This document shows, piece by piece, positions 26,586-34,974 of a stretch of DNA of 64,000 nt. Source of the DNA: an uncultured Clostridia bacterium (GTDB taxonomy: Bacteria > Bacillota > Clostridia > Oscillospirales > Acutalibacteraceae). Position 1 is the first letter of the stretch. Each line of letters opens with the position of its first letter. The position numbers were made by a program, and so were the translations under genes. The DNA lies in contig CALEJF010000006.1 in NCBI GenBank assembly GCA_937898625.1, positions 1 to 64,000 of the forward strand. The letters are read 5' to 3'. The notes beneath the pieces were generated by a model, which saw only the letters and a program-made list of their open reading frames with translations, made no database searches and was not told the DNA's origin.

Positions 26586-27857
26586 ATGTTTTTTGAAATT
26601 AGCGACAGGGTAAGAGAGCTTTCTTCTACAGCCATGAAAAAGGCTGAAACAGTTTTTGGAAGAATTGATGAGATAACTGAATATAATCAACAGAAGGTGC
26701 TTTCTGCATTTATAAGAAATCGAGTTGACGAAACAGATTTCAACACATCAACAGGCTACGGTTATGGTGACAAGGGCAGGGAGAAACTCGACGTATTAAC
26801 TGCGGATATTTTCGGGACAGAAAGTGCAATTATCCGTTCAGGTGCTTTGGCAAGTGGTACACACACCCTTGCAGTTTGTCTTTACGGTATCCTTCGTCCA
26901 AACGACACTATGCTCTGCGTTTCAGGTACGCCTTATGACACTCTTCACTCAACAATAGGGCTTGGTGGCAAGAATATGGGTGAGGGTACTCTTGCAGATT
27001 TCGGTGTAACTTATGCTCAGGTTGATTTAACAGAAAATGATGAACTTGACTATGATGCTATTGAAAAAAGTGCAAAAGACAAAGATGTAAGAATGGTTTA
27101 TATTCAGCGTTCTCGTGGTTATTCACTCCGTCACACAATTTCTGTTGATGAAATTAAAAAAGTTTGTGAAATTGTACATAGAGTGAACAAGAGAGCAATC
27201 GTTATGGTTGACAACTGCTATGGCGAATTTACTGAAAAACTTGAGCCGACAGAAGTTGGTGCGGATTTAATGGCAGGTTCACTTATTAAAAACGCAGGTG
27301 GTGGAATTGCATCCTGTGGCGGATATATTGCAGGTCGCAAAGAATTGGTTGAACTTTGCGGTTATCGTCTTACAACACCCGGACTTGGAATTGAGGTTGG
27401 TGCAACTCTTGGACAAAACAGAAGTTTGTTTATGGGACTTTTCAATGCTCCGCATGTTGTTGGTGAAGCACTTAAAACTGCAGTTTTTGCTGCATCTGTT
27501 TATACTGAGTTAGGTTTTAAAGTTACACCAACAGTTGAGGAAACTCGTCACGATATTATTCAGGCAATTTGTCTTGAAACACCTGAAAATCTTATTGCAT
27601 TCTGCCAAGGTATTCAAAAGGGTGCTCCTGTTGATTCCTATGTTACTCCCGAGCCTTGGGATATGCCGGGATATGATAATCAGGTTATTATGTCCGCAGG
27701 TGCATTCACATCCGGCTCATCCATTGAGCTTTCTGCAGATGCTCCGCTTAGAGAGCCTTTTGCTGTTTGGATGCAGGGTGGACTTAATTTCCACAGTGGT
27801 AAAATCGGTGTAATGTTAGCAACAGAAGAACTTTTGAAAAGAGGTCTTATAAAATGA
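26586..27857 (+). CDS. methionine gamma-lyase family protein (aluminium-resistance type)
   Basis: PLP-dependent Cys/Met-metabolism-like protein of the PF06838 family, often named after aluminium resistance. GYGYGDKGREKLD is near 58-70. The DNCYGEFTE loop (near 209) precedes the PLP lysine in AGSLIKNAGGG (near 230-240). The length of 423 residues matches the family. The real reaction has not been settled for most members; carbon-sulfur lyase chemistry is expected. It overlaps the next gene by 4 bases (ATGA), indicating coupling. Confidence 0.9.
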   Translation: MFFEISDRVRELSSTAMKKAETVFGRIDEITEYNQQKVLSAFIRNRVDETDFNTSTGYGYGDKGREKLDVLTADIFGTESAIIRSGALASGTHTLAVCLYGILRPNDTMLCVSGTPYDTLHSTIGLGGKNMGEGTLADFGVTYAQVDLTENDELDYDAIEKSAKDKDVRMVYIQRSRGYSLRHTISVDEIKKVCEIVHRVNKRAIVMVDNCYGEFTEKLEPTEVGADLMAGSLIKNAGGGIASCGGYIAGRKELVELCGYRLTTPGLGIEVGATLGQNRSLFMGLFNAPHVVGEALKTAVFAASVYTELGFKVTPTVEETRHDIIQAICLETPENLIAFCQGIQKGAPVDSYVTPEPWDMPGYDNQVIMSAGAFTSGSSIELSADAPLREPFAVWMQGGLNFHSGKIGVMLATEELLKRGLIK

Positions 27858-29377
27858 AATTGATGCACCTTAAAAGTGGTACGGATGTTCGTGGTGTTGC
27901 AGTTGCAACAGAAAAATATCCTGACATTCAACTTACAGATGATGTAGTAAAGTATACTTCAACTGCATTCATCAAATTTTTAAGTGAAAAAACAGGCAAG
28001 GCATATTCTGATTTGACTGTTTCTGTTGGTCACGATTCAAGAATTTCTGCTGACAGAATAAGAGATGCTGTAATTTCAGTTGTAAGTGATATGGGAGTTA
28101 ATATTCTTATCTGCTCATATTGTTCAACTCCTGCTATGTTTATGACTACCGTTACAAGAAACTGTGACGGTGCAATCCAGATTACTGCAAGCCATCATCC
28201 TTTTGACAGAAACGGACTTAAATTCTTTACCCGTGATGGTGGTCTTTCAGGTGAAGAGTTAAAGAGTATTTTGGCAGAGGCAGAAAATGAACCTTGTGAA
28301 AAAGCAGAAAATATAGGGACAGTTACAGAAATTGACTATATTTCCGAATATGCAGAAATTCTTCGTAATATGATTAAACAAGGTGTTAATGCCGAAAATT
28401 ATGAAAAGCCATTGGACGGATTTAAAATCTCGGTTGATGCAGGTAATGGCGTTGGTGGATTCTATGCAACAAAAGTTTTAGCTCCTTTGGGTGCAGATGT
28501 ATCTGCAAGTCAGTTTTTAGAGCCTGACGGAATGTTCCCAAATCATATTCCAAACCCCGAAAATAAAGTTGCTATGGACTTTATCCGTAGAGCAACAGTA
28601 GAGAATAATTGCGATTTAGGTGTGATTTTTGATACTGATGTTGACCGTGCATCCTGTGTTGACGAAAAAGGCGAAGAAATCAACAGAAATGCAATTGTTG
28701 CATTGGCATCCGTAATCGCTCTTGAAAATAATGAGGGTGGCAGTATCGTAACTGACTCTGTTACAAGTGATGGTCTTCGTGATTTTATTGAAGATACCCT
28801 TGGCGGAAAGCACATCCGATTTAAAAGAGGATATAAAAATGTAATCGACGAGGCAATTCGCCGTACAAATCTCGGTGAAAACACTCCACTCGCTATTGAA
28901 ACATCAGGTCACGCAGCATTTAAAGAGAATTATTATCTTGATGACGGTGCATATCTTGTTACAAAGATTATTATAAAGGCTGCCGTGCTTCGTGCGGAAG
29001 GTAAAAAAATAGGTGACTGTATTTCTTCCCTTAAAAAACCTTTGGAAGAAAAAGAACTTCGTTTTAATATAATAGAGGAAAATTTCCGTGAGATAGGTGA
29101 GGCTCTTATTGAGAGTATAAAAAAGCTTGCTGAAGAAAATGACGAAATGATTTTAGCGCCCGACAATTACGAGGGTGTGCGAGTATCTTTTAAAGATGAA
29201 AAAAGAAATGGTTGGTTTTTGCTTCGATTGTCTGTTCACGACCCTGTTATGCCCTTTAATACGGAGAGTGATACAGAGGGTGGATGTGTAGAAATCTGTA
29301 GGACTTTCTATGAAATGGTGAAAAATGTAAAGGGGATTGACTTTACACCAATCCAAGATTTCATAAATTTGTCATAA
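27854..29377 (+). CDS. phosphomannomutase/phosphoglucomutase
   Basis: Alpha-D-phosphohexomutase with four domains. The phosphoserine loop is ITASHHPFDRNGLKF near 112-126; the usual TASHNP reads TASHHP here, with the serine kept. The metal loop FDTDVDRAS is near 258, the sugar-binding ETSGHAAFKEN near 344, and the C-terminal phosphate site near 440. The length of 507 residues is in range. Substrate choice between glucose- and mannose-phosphate cannot be told. It ends an apparent operon that begins at 23891. Confidence 0.9.
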   Translation: MKLMHLKSGTDVRGVAVATEKYPDIQLTDDVVKYTSTAFIKFLSEKTGKAYSDLTVSVGHDSRISADRIRDAVISVVSDMGVNILICSYCSTPAMFMTTVTRNCDGAIQITASHHPFDRNGLKFFTRDGGLSGEELKSILAEAENEPCEKAENIGTVTEIDYISEYAEILRNMIKQGVNAENYEKPLDGFKISVDAGNGVGGFYATKVLAPLGADVSASQFLEPDGMFPNHIPNPENKVAMDFIRRATVENNCDLGVIFDTDVDRASCVDEKGEEINRNAIVALASVIALENNEGGSIVTDSVTSDGLRDFIEDTLGGKHIRFKRGYKNVIDEAIRRTNLGENTPLAIETSGHAAFKENYYLDDGAYLVTKIIIKAAVLRAEGKKIGDCISSLKKPLEEKELRFNIIEENFREIGEALIESIKKLAEENDEMILAPDNYEGVRVSFKDEKRNGWFLLRLSVHDPVMPFNTESDTEGGCVEICRTFYEMVKNVKGIDFTPIQDFINLS

Positions 29378-29382
29378 AAGTG

Positions 29383-29411
29383 TTGACAAAACGCGAAAAG
29401 AATTTTAATAT
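29383..29411 (+). promoter_or_regulatory. promoter for acpP
   Basis: TTGACA at 29383-29388, 17 bases, TAATAT at 29406-29411, 40 bases before the acpP start. It begins 5 bases after the mutase stop codon. Confidence 0.75.
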
Positions 29412-29450
29412 ATTTAGTAAGTTAAGATTTTGAACGGAGGTGTATGTGTA

Positions 29451-29672
29451 ATGTTTGAAAAGGTACGCGATATTATTTGTGACCAGCTTGAGTTGGATGA
29501 GGAAGTAGTAACTATGGATGCTGTTCTTCTTGAAGATTTAGGTGCTGACAGCATTGACCTTGCTGACTTGGTTATGACTCTTGAGGATGAATTTGATATG
29601 GAAATCTCCGACGAAGAGCTTGAAAATATTAGAACTGTTGCTGATATTGTTAAGTTTATCGAAGAAAACTAA
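29451..29672 (+). CDS. acpP: acyl carrier protein
   Basis: Carries growing fatty acyl chains on a phosphopantetheine arm. It is 73 residues, acidic and all-helical. The modified serine lies in LGADSIDLADLV (near Ser36). GGAGGTG ends 8 bases before ATG 29451, which decides the start over the TTG at 29430. Unlike in many genomes it is not next to fabF or other fatty-acid genes; it has its own promoter and terminator. Being standalone, it could be a secondary carrier protein. Confidence 0.92.
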   Translation: MFEKVRDIICDQLELDEEVVTMDAVLLEDLGADSIDLADLVMTLEDEFDMEISDEELENIRTVADIVKFIEEN

Positions 29673-29699
29673 TTAACAATTTTAATTTAGATTTTTTAA

Positions 29700-29735
29700 A
29701 ACAGGGACAGAAATTTCTTTGTCCCTGTATCTTTT
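29700..29735 (+). terminator. terminator after acpP
   Basis: ACAGGGACA pairs with TGTCCCTGT across a 10-base loop (29701-29728), followed by a T-rich stretch. Confidence 0.85.
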
Positions 29736-29757
29736 ATGATAAATAGTTTCTTTTTTC

Positions 29758-29829
29758 GCAAATCTTCGTAGCTTTCGGCTTGCAGTATCTATATACAGCT
29801 TCGCCCCTGCCACATTGCCTTGCGAAAAA
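29758..29829. repeat. 72-bp intergenic repeat, copy 2
   Basis: Second copy of the element at 23746-23819, in the same orientation. Here the ends form a perfect 10-base inverted repeat: TTTTTCGCAA at 29752-29761 against TTGCGAAAAA at 29820-29829. This is a miniature-element-like layout. It lies between the acpP terminator and proS. Confidence 0.8.
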
Positions 29830-29868
29830 ACAAATCTATTTAATTTTTTATGTTAAGGAAGATATAAA

Positions 29869-31305
29869 ATGGCTGAACAAAAAAAGATGGTTGAGGAAAT
29901 TACCTCAATGGACGTGGATTTTGCCAAATGGTATACCGACGTTGTTAAAAAAGCAGAATTGGTTGAATACACAAGTGTAAAAGGTTGTATGGTTATTCGA
30001 CCTTACGGTTATGCAATCTGGGAAAACATCCAGAAAACTCTTGACGGAATGTTTAAGGACACAGGACATGAGAATGTTTGTATGCCTATGTTTATTCCCG
30101 AAAGTCTTTTAAATAAGGAAAAGGACCACGTTGAGGGCTTTGCACCTGAGGTTGCATGGGTAACTCATGGTGGTAGCGAAAAACTTGAAGAGCGTCTTTG
30201 TGTTCGACCTACTTCTGAAACTCTTTTCTGTGAACACTATGCAAATATTATCCAGTCCTATCGTGACTTGCCAAAACTCTATAATCAATGGGTTTCTGTT
30301 GTTCGTTGGGAAAAGACTACAAGACCTTTCCTTCGCACACGCGAATTCTTATGGCAGGAAGGTCACACAATCCACGCAACTGCAGAGGAAGCACAGGAAG
30401 AAACAATCAAGATGCTCAATGTTTATGCAGATTTCTGTGAAAACTGTCTTGCTATGCCTGTTGTTAAGGGTGTAAAAACTGCAAAAGAACGCTTCGCAGG
30501 TGCAGAAGATACATACACTATCGAAGCACTTATGCACGATGGTAAGGCATTACAGTCAGGCACAAGCCACTATTTCGGCGATGGATTTGCAAAGGCATTT
30601 GGAATTCAGTTCCAGGACAGAGATAATAAGTTAAAGCATCCGTTCCAGACATCATGGGGTTGCACAACTCGTCTTATCGGTGCTCTCATTATGACTCACG
30701 GTGATGATAACGGTCTTGTTCTCCCACCAAAAGTTGCTCCAATTCAGGTTGTTGTTATTCCTGTTGCTGCTCACAAAGTAGGTGTTAAGGAAAAGGCAAC
30801 TGAAGTTTATGAAAATCTTAAAAAAGTTTGCCGTGCAAAGATTGATTTAAGCGACAACTCACCAGGTTGGAAATATGCTGAGTATGAGATGAAAGGTGTG
30901 CCTCTCCGTCTTGAACTTGGTCCTCGTGATATTGAAAATAATCAGTGCGTAATTGTTCGTCGTGATACAAGAGAAAAATATTTTGTATCTCTTGATGAAT
31001 TGGAAACAAAGATTCCAGAACTTTTACAGATGGTTCACGATGGTCTTTACAATGCAGCGCTTGAACGCAGAAGCAATATGACTTATGTTGCAAACAATAT
31101 GGACGAAATGATTGATATTGCAGAGAACAAGCCCGGCTTTATTAAGGCTATGTGGTGTGGCGACCGTGAATGTGAAGATGCTCTTAAAGAGCAGGCAGGC
31201 GTTACATCACGTTGTATCCCGTTTGTACAGGAAAAGATTTCTGATAAATGTGTTTGCTGTGGCAAACCTGCAGATAAAATGCTCTATTGGGGCAAGGCAT
31301 ATTAA
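29869..31305 (+). CDS. proS: prolyl-tRNA synthetase (archaeal/eukaryote-like short form)
   Basis: Class II aminoacyl-tRNA synthetase charging tRNA-Pro. At 478 residues it lacks the bacterial editing insertion. Class II motif 2 (TRPFLRTREFLWQEGHT) is near 151-167, motif 3 further on, and the anticodon-binding domain near 280-385. The C-terminal zinc-like domain has cysteines in CGDREC, SRC, CVCCGK and the ending WGKAY, as in the archaeal-type enzymes. AAGGAAG precedes the start. Confidence 0.96.
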   Translation: MAEQKKMVEEITSMDVDFAKWYTDVVKKAELVEYTSVKGCMVIRPYGYAIWENIQKTLDGMFKDTGHENVCMPMFIPESLLNKEKDHVEGFAPEVAWVTHGGSEKLEERLCVRPTSETLFCEHYANIIQSYRDLPKLYNQWVSVVRWEKTTRPFLRTREFLWQEGHTIHATAEEAQEETIKMLNVYADFCENCLAMPVVKGVKTAKERFAGAEDTYTIEALMHDGKALQSGTSHYFGDGFAKAFGIQFQDRDNKLKHPFQTSWGCTTRLIGALIMTHGDDNGLVLPPKVAPIQVVVIPVAAHKVGVKEKATEVYENLKKVCRAKIDLSDNSPGWKYAEYEMKGVPLRLELGPRDIENNQCVIVRRDTREKYFVSLDELETKIPELLQMVHDGLYNAALERRSNMTYVANNMDEMIDIAENKPGFIKAMWCGDRECEDALKEQAGVTSRCIPFVQEKISDKCVCCGKPADKMLYWGKAY

Positions 31306-31319
31306 TAAAAATAATTTTT

Positions 31320-31354
31320 ATCGGGTACTTAAGGAAGAGTGCCCGATTTTTTAT
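31320..31354 (+). terminator. terminator after proS
   Basis: ATCGGGTACT at about 31320-31329 pairs with AGTGCCCGAT at about 31338-31347 (one T-G pair), followed by TTTTTTATT. Confidence 0.88.
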
Positions 31355-31402
31355 TGCAAAAGTAAAATAATTGTGCTACCATAAAAATAAGGAGATGGTT
31401 TT

Positions 31403-32395
31403 ATGAAAAAGATTATAAGTATCCTTCTTGTAACTATTATGCTTTTCAGTATGTTTGTAATAACAACATCTGCAGCAACAGCACCCACAATTACAGTTGT
31501 TTCAACTGCAAACTCAGCAAAAGTTGGAGATATATTCAGGGTGGCTGTAAATACATCAAAAAGTTCAAAACTCTGTGCTGTAAGATTTATAGTAGAGTAC
31601 GACCAGGAGTATTTTCAGGTTGTGAAAAAAACAAGTGATGGTACTTTCACCTTGGAGGACTGGGGCGGAACTCCGGGCAGAATAAAATTTGTAGGTGCGG
31701 CAGCTTCATGTATAAATGATGCATCAACATTTCTTTTTTCACTTGAATTTAAAGTCCTTAAAACAGGTGGAACAATTAGTGTTATTGCTGATGAGGTTTA
31801 TGTTGTTGATGGTGGCGAAGACATTGATGTAACAAATCAAGTTGGAAGTCAGACTTTGACAATTGCGTGTCCACATGCAAATCAAGAAACCAAAGTATCA
31901 GCAGAGGCAACATGTGAAATAAAGGGTGAAAAAGTAACTGTATGTAATGACTGTGGCTGTATCCTTAACAAAGAAGTTATTCCTGCATTGGGACATAGGT
32001 TTGAAAATTGGGTTGTTGCACAACACCCAACCTGCACGGAAGATGGTTATGAAAAAAGCAAATGTGAGATTTGTGGTATAACTGCGACGAAAAAAATTCT
32101 GATGGTTGAGCATGAATACGGCGAATGGGTAACCATTATTCTTCCAACAGAAACTGAAGAGGGCGTTAAAGAGAGAGTTTGCCTCTGCTGCGGTCACACA
32201 GAAAAGCAGACAATTCCTGCTACAGGTCATTACGATAACGACCCTGACGGATATTGTGACGGTTGTGGCGAATTGCTTTGTGACCACAATTGTCATAAGG
32301 GAGGAATAGTAGGCTTCTTCTGGAAAATAGGCAACTTCTTTAACAAAATTTTCCGTACAAAACAATATTGCGAATGTGGTGCAGCACATTATTAA
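31403..32395 (+). CDS. secreted cohesin-domain protein with Cys-rich repeats
   Basis: Extracellular protein of 330 residues. The signal peptide is 1-24 (ends TTSAA). A cohesin-like beta-sandwich follows (about 30-150): AKVGDIFRVAVNTS, LCAVRFIVEYD and LFSLEFKVLK are typical. Three Cys-containing repeats (about 158-275) have the pattern CxxxGxxxxxCxxCG. The tail has CDHNCHKGG, a FFWKIGNFF-type hydrophobic-aromatic stretch and ends CECGAAHY. Unlike its paralogue at 62372 it has no dockerin. It may be a cell-associated anchor for dockerin proteins. It is monocistronic, between two terminators. Confidence 0.82.
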   Translation: MKKIISILLVTIMLFSMFVITTSAATAPTITVVSTANSAKVGDIFRVAVNTSKSSKLCAVRFIVEYDQEYFQVVKKTSDGTFTLEDWGGTPGRIKFVGAAASCINDASTFLFSLEFKVLKTGGTISVIADEVYVVDGGEDIDVTNQVGSQTLTIACPHANQETKVSAEATCEIKGEKVTVCNDCGCILNKEVIPALGHRFENWVVAQHPTCTEDGYEKSKCEICGITATKKILMVEHEYGEWVTIILPTETEEGVKERVCLCCGHTEKQTIPATGHYDNDPDGYCDGCGELLCDHNCHKGGIVGFFWKIGNFFNKIFRTKQYCECGAAHY

Positions 32396-32456
32396 AGTCA
32401 AGCATTTCGGTTTAACAGTGATAACTTTTCAAACGAAATTTGTGATGTTAAACTAT

Positions 32457-32486
32457 ACCCATCGGAAAACTTTTCGGTGGGTTTTT
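32457..32486 (+). terminator. terminator after cohesin gene
   Basis: ACCCATCG...CGGTGGGT with inner AAAA/TTTT pairing at 32457-32481, then TTTTTA. Confidence 0.75.
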
Positions 32487-32495
32487 ACTAGCTTC

Positions 32496-32524
32496 TTGAA
32501 CAATAACTTTTCTTATGTTATAAT
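32496..32524 (+). promoter_or_regulatory. promoter for GH18-like gene
   Basis: TTGAAC at 32496-32501, 17 bases, consensus TATAAT at 32519-32524, 36 bases before the start codon. Confidence 0.75.
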
Positions 32525-32559
32525 ATTTATATCATTAAGCATTTAATAGGAGGATTGCT

Positions 32560-33585
32560 ATGTATACTCTAAAAAACATTTTTGCTTGGGTTACAGCATT
32601 AGTTACACTAATACTCAACTTTTTTGGTATCGGCGGTTCAAATGCGCCTGTGGAAAAGGTTGAAAACTTCAAAGTCACAGCATATATAAGAGGCGATTTT
32701 GCCCAAAGTCCTGACAGTGTTCACACCGAGGACTTTGACATTATAACGGACATAATCGTTTTTGAATGTGCAACTTTCGACAATAAAGGCAATGTCAATG
32801 TTGAAGAGGAAAAGCTTGAAGCTGTTTTAAATAATCTTCGCAACATCATTGGTGACAGAGATGTTCACATAACGCTCAATTTTCTTGGCCCAAGAGGTTA
32901 TACTGACTCAACTGACTGGTATGAGCAGATGGAAGTGCAAAGTGATGAGCATAACAAAGCCTTCAGAAGCGGTAAGTTGGAAAAAAATATAGTTGCTGTT
33001 TTGGATAAATACGACTTTGATGGGGTACATTTTGACTATGAATACCCACTTTCTGATAAAGCTTGGTATTATTTCAACAGATTCCTTTATAAATTGGATA
33101 GAAAACTTGGCGATTATACTCTCGGTGTTGCAGCCTCTTGCTGGAATCTTAATTTTAATGATGTTGCCATTGAAGCCGTTGATACTTTTGAAATTATGAC
33201 TTATGACTATGTTGATGCACAGGGCAAACACGCAACTTATGAAGATACTATTGCACAACTCCAAGCAGTAAAAGAACAAAAAATTCCTCTTGAGAAAGCT
33301 AATCTTGGTCTTCCATTCTATTCTCGTCCAACAGATTTGTCTGCGTACTGGTATGATTATAGCAGTTGTTACAATGAAATTGACGAAAATGGTTGGTATC
33401 ATTGCCCTAGCACGGGTAAGGATTTCTGGTTTAACACCCCTGATGTTATTGAGTCTAAAACGGATTATGCAATCAACAATGGTTATGGGGGAGTTATGGT
33501 ATGGCATTATAACTGTGACCTTCCTTCAACTCACCCGGATTCTCTTTTTAAAGCAATAGGCACTGCTGTAAACAATAATTACTAA
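32560..33585 (+). CDS. glycoside hydrolase family 18-like protein
   Basis: Probable chitinase or endo-N-acetylglucosaminidase-type protein of 341 residues. The N-terminal hydrophobic stretch (about 5-25) is a signal anchor or signal peptide. The GH18 active-site strand reads FDGVHFDYEYP (near 150-160): the catalytic Glu and the preceding Asp are kept, while the first Asp of DGxDxDxE is His. YxR near 253 and the final GGVMVWHYNCD (near 310) support the barrel. The substrate could be peptidoglycan, chitin or host N-glycans. GGAGG lies upstream. It is followed after 15 bases by a secreted esterase, so they may act together. Confidence 0.85.
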   Translation: MYTLKNIFAWVTALVTLILNFFGIGGSNAPVEKVENFKVTAYIRGDFAQSPDSVHTEDFDIITDIIVFECATFDNKGNVNVEEEKLEAVLNNLRNIIGDRDVHITLNFLGPRGYTDSTDWYEQMEVQSDEHNKAFRSGKLEKNIVAVLDKYDFDGVHFDYEYPLSDKAWYYFNRFLYKLDRKLGDYTLGVAASCWNLNFNDVAIEAVDTFEIMTYDYVDAQGKHATYEDTIAQLQAVKEQKIPLEKANLGLPFYSRPTDLSAYWYDYSSCYNEIDENGWYHCPSTGKDFWFNTPDVIESKTDYAINNGYGGVMVWHYNCDLPSTHPDSLFKAIGTAVNNNY

Positions 33586-33600
33586 TAGGAGGTATCTGCT

Positions 33601-34632
33601 GTGAAAAAATATTTATCAATAATTTTTTCATTTATTATGGTTTTATGTGCTTTGTCTCTTCCTGCATTTGCTTGTAGTGTTGACGACACATACGACGACA
33701 AACTTCCTGAATTGCAAAAGCAATTTGTTTATGGTGAAGGTCCTGAAACTGACGGATTTACTATTGATTACAGATATTTTTCACCTGTTGAAGATGGTGA
33801 CAGCACAAAATATCCCCTTGTAATCTGGCTTCACGGTATGGGTGATGGTGCAGAAGAGGGTTTGCAGGTAACGAAGAGTGATATTGCTTTCTGGACATCA
33901 GAAGATTTTCAAAATCGTTTTAAAGGCAGTAACGGAGCGTTCATTTTTGCCCCTCGTTCACTTGAAGAAGACGGCATTTATTGGACAGACTCACTCATTC
34001 ATCCTTTAAGAGCAACTATTGATGATTTTATTGCGAAGAATAAGGACAACATCGATTTAAGCCGTATCTATATTGGCGGTTACTCAATGGGCGGCAAAAT
34101 GACCCTTAAAATGGCGGTTGCATATCCTGAACTTTTTGCTGCGATTTTCCCAATCTGCCCTGCATGGACTCCATCAACTGAAGCATTGGAGATTATTGCA
34201 GACATCCCTGTGTGGCTTACAAGTGGTAAGCTTGACCCATTGGTAAATTACTTTTTCTCTGTTAAGCCTCTTTGGGAAAACATAATTGCAAGTCACAACA
34301 CACCTGCTGATTGCCGTTTTTCATCTCTTACTTTTGTTAAATATCCAAGTGGAAATGCAACATCAAGTTCACATCATTCATGGTTTGCTGTAAACCATGA
34401 TATGTTCAGTTCAGATAACGGAAAATATCCTTTTATGAACACGGTTGACGGTCTAGGGAACAAAGTAAAACTCACTTATCCTGATGGTATGATTTCCTGG
34501 CTTTCTTCCTACACAAGTGATTATGACGGCAGTGTTGCAACCGATAGCGGAAATATAGAAGCACAACAAAGTGGTGAAGGTCCTTTTGCGGTTGTACTTT
34601 CTCTCTTTGATAATGTCCTTCAAATGTTTTAA
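33601..34632 (+). CDS. secreted alpha/beta hydrolase (PHB-depolymerase/feruloyl-esterase-like)
   Basis: Extracellular esterase-fold protein of 343 residues with a signal peptide (1-24, ending PAFA). The oxyanion region is VIWLHGMGDG (near 75-84) and the nucleophile lies in IYIGGYSMGGKM (near 157-168). The Asp probably sits in SGKLDP (near 207), and the His in SSSHHSWFAV (near 259-268) completes the triad. The start is GTG with AGGAGGT upstream. It is co-transcribed with the GH18-like gene. Polysaccharide de-esterification is the likeliest role; lipase or peptidase activity is possible. Confidence 0.85.
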   Translation: MKKYLSIIFSFIMVLCALSLPAFACSVDDTYDDKLPELQKQFVYGEGPETDGFTIDYRYFSPVEDGDSTKYPLVIWLHGMGDGAEEGLQVTKSDIAFWTSEDFQNRFKGSNGAFIFAPRSLEEDGIYWTDSLIHPLRATIDDFIAKNKDNIDLSRIYIGGYSMGGKMTLKMAVAYPELFAAIFPICPAWTPSTEALEIIADIPVWLTSGKLDPLVNYFFSVKPLWENIIASHNTPADCRFSSLTFVKYPSGNATSSSHHSWFAVNHDMFSSDNGKYPFMNTVDGLGNKVKLTYPDGMISWLSSYTSDYDGSVATDSGNIEAQQSGEGPFAVVLSLFDNVLQMF

Positions 34633-34653
34633 AAAACAAAACCCTCGGATTTA

Positions 34654-34831
34654 GCGGAGTGTTCGTAAGGACACTCCGCAGTTTTATTCGCCTTACGGCG
34701 AGGTGTATTGCTTCGCAGTTATATTATGCTTCGCATAGTGTTATTGACCTTCGGTCAGTTTTTGGCGAATAAAATATAACTGAAACATAAAGTTTCAATA
34801 ATAACACTCTGCCGTCAGGCAGAATATCACT
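34654..34831. repeat. hairpin/linker element A (gene-less)
   Basis: An outer 11-bp hairpin with a GTAA loop (34654-34679) begins the element. Four 9-base linkers follow at 34680, 34701, 34717 and 34737 (AGTTTTATT, AGGTGTATT, AGTTATATT, AGTGTTATT), separated by short hairpins with TTAC or TTC loops. The second half has linkers in the opposite orientation: AATATAACT (34773), AATAACACT (34800) and AATATCACT (34823), with GAAAC/GTTTC and CTGCC/GGCAG hairpins between. A fourth mirrored linker may overlap 34768. No gene lies inside. The layout is that of 45351-45912 with a different linker. Confidence 0.82.
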
Positions 34832-34894
34832 TGAATTAACCGAAAAAATTAAGGCGCACTTACTCTCCACTAAAGGCTTAAGTGCTAAAAAATT

Positions 34895-34935
34895 AGAGGT
34901 AACACGGTTTTTTTGTCCGCATTACCTCTTTTCTG
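34895..34935. terminator. bidirectional terminator
   Basis: AGAGGTAA at 34895-34902 pairs with TTACCTCT at 34922-34929, with a small inner CGG/CCG pairing. T-tracts occur downstream on both strands. It serves the plus-strand esterase and the minus-strand phosphoesterase ending at 34975. Nothing else was seen in 34832-34894 or 34936-34974. Confidence 0.8.
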
Positions 34936-34974
34936 TCATTAGCAACCTCTCACATTTTTGTCCGAAGGTTTCTT

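Noticed and set aside
34895..34935. T-box-like antiterminator (GGTAACACGG resembles the T-box core)
   Set aside because: The UGGN tRNA-binding bulge is missing, no specifier stem is evident and the next downstream gene is on the other strand. A bidirectional terminator explains it.
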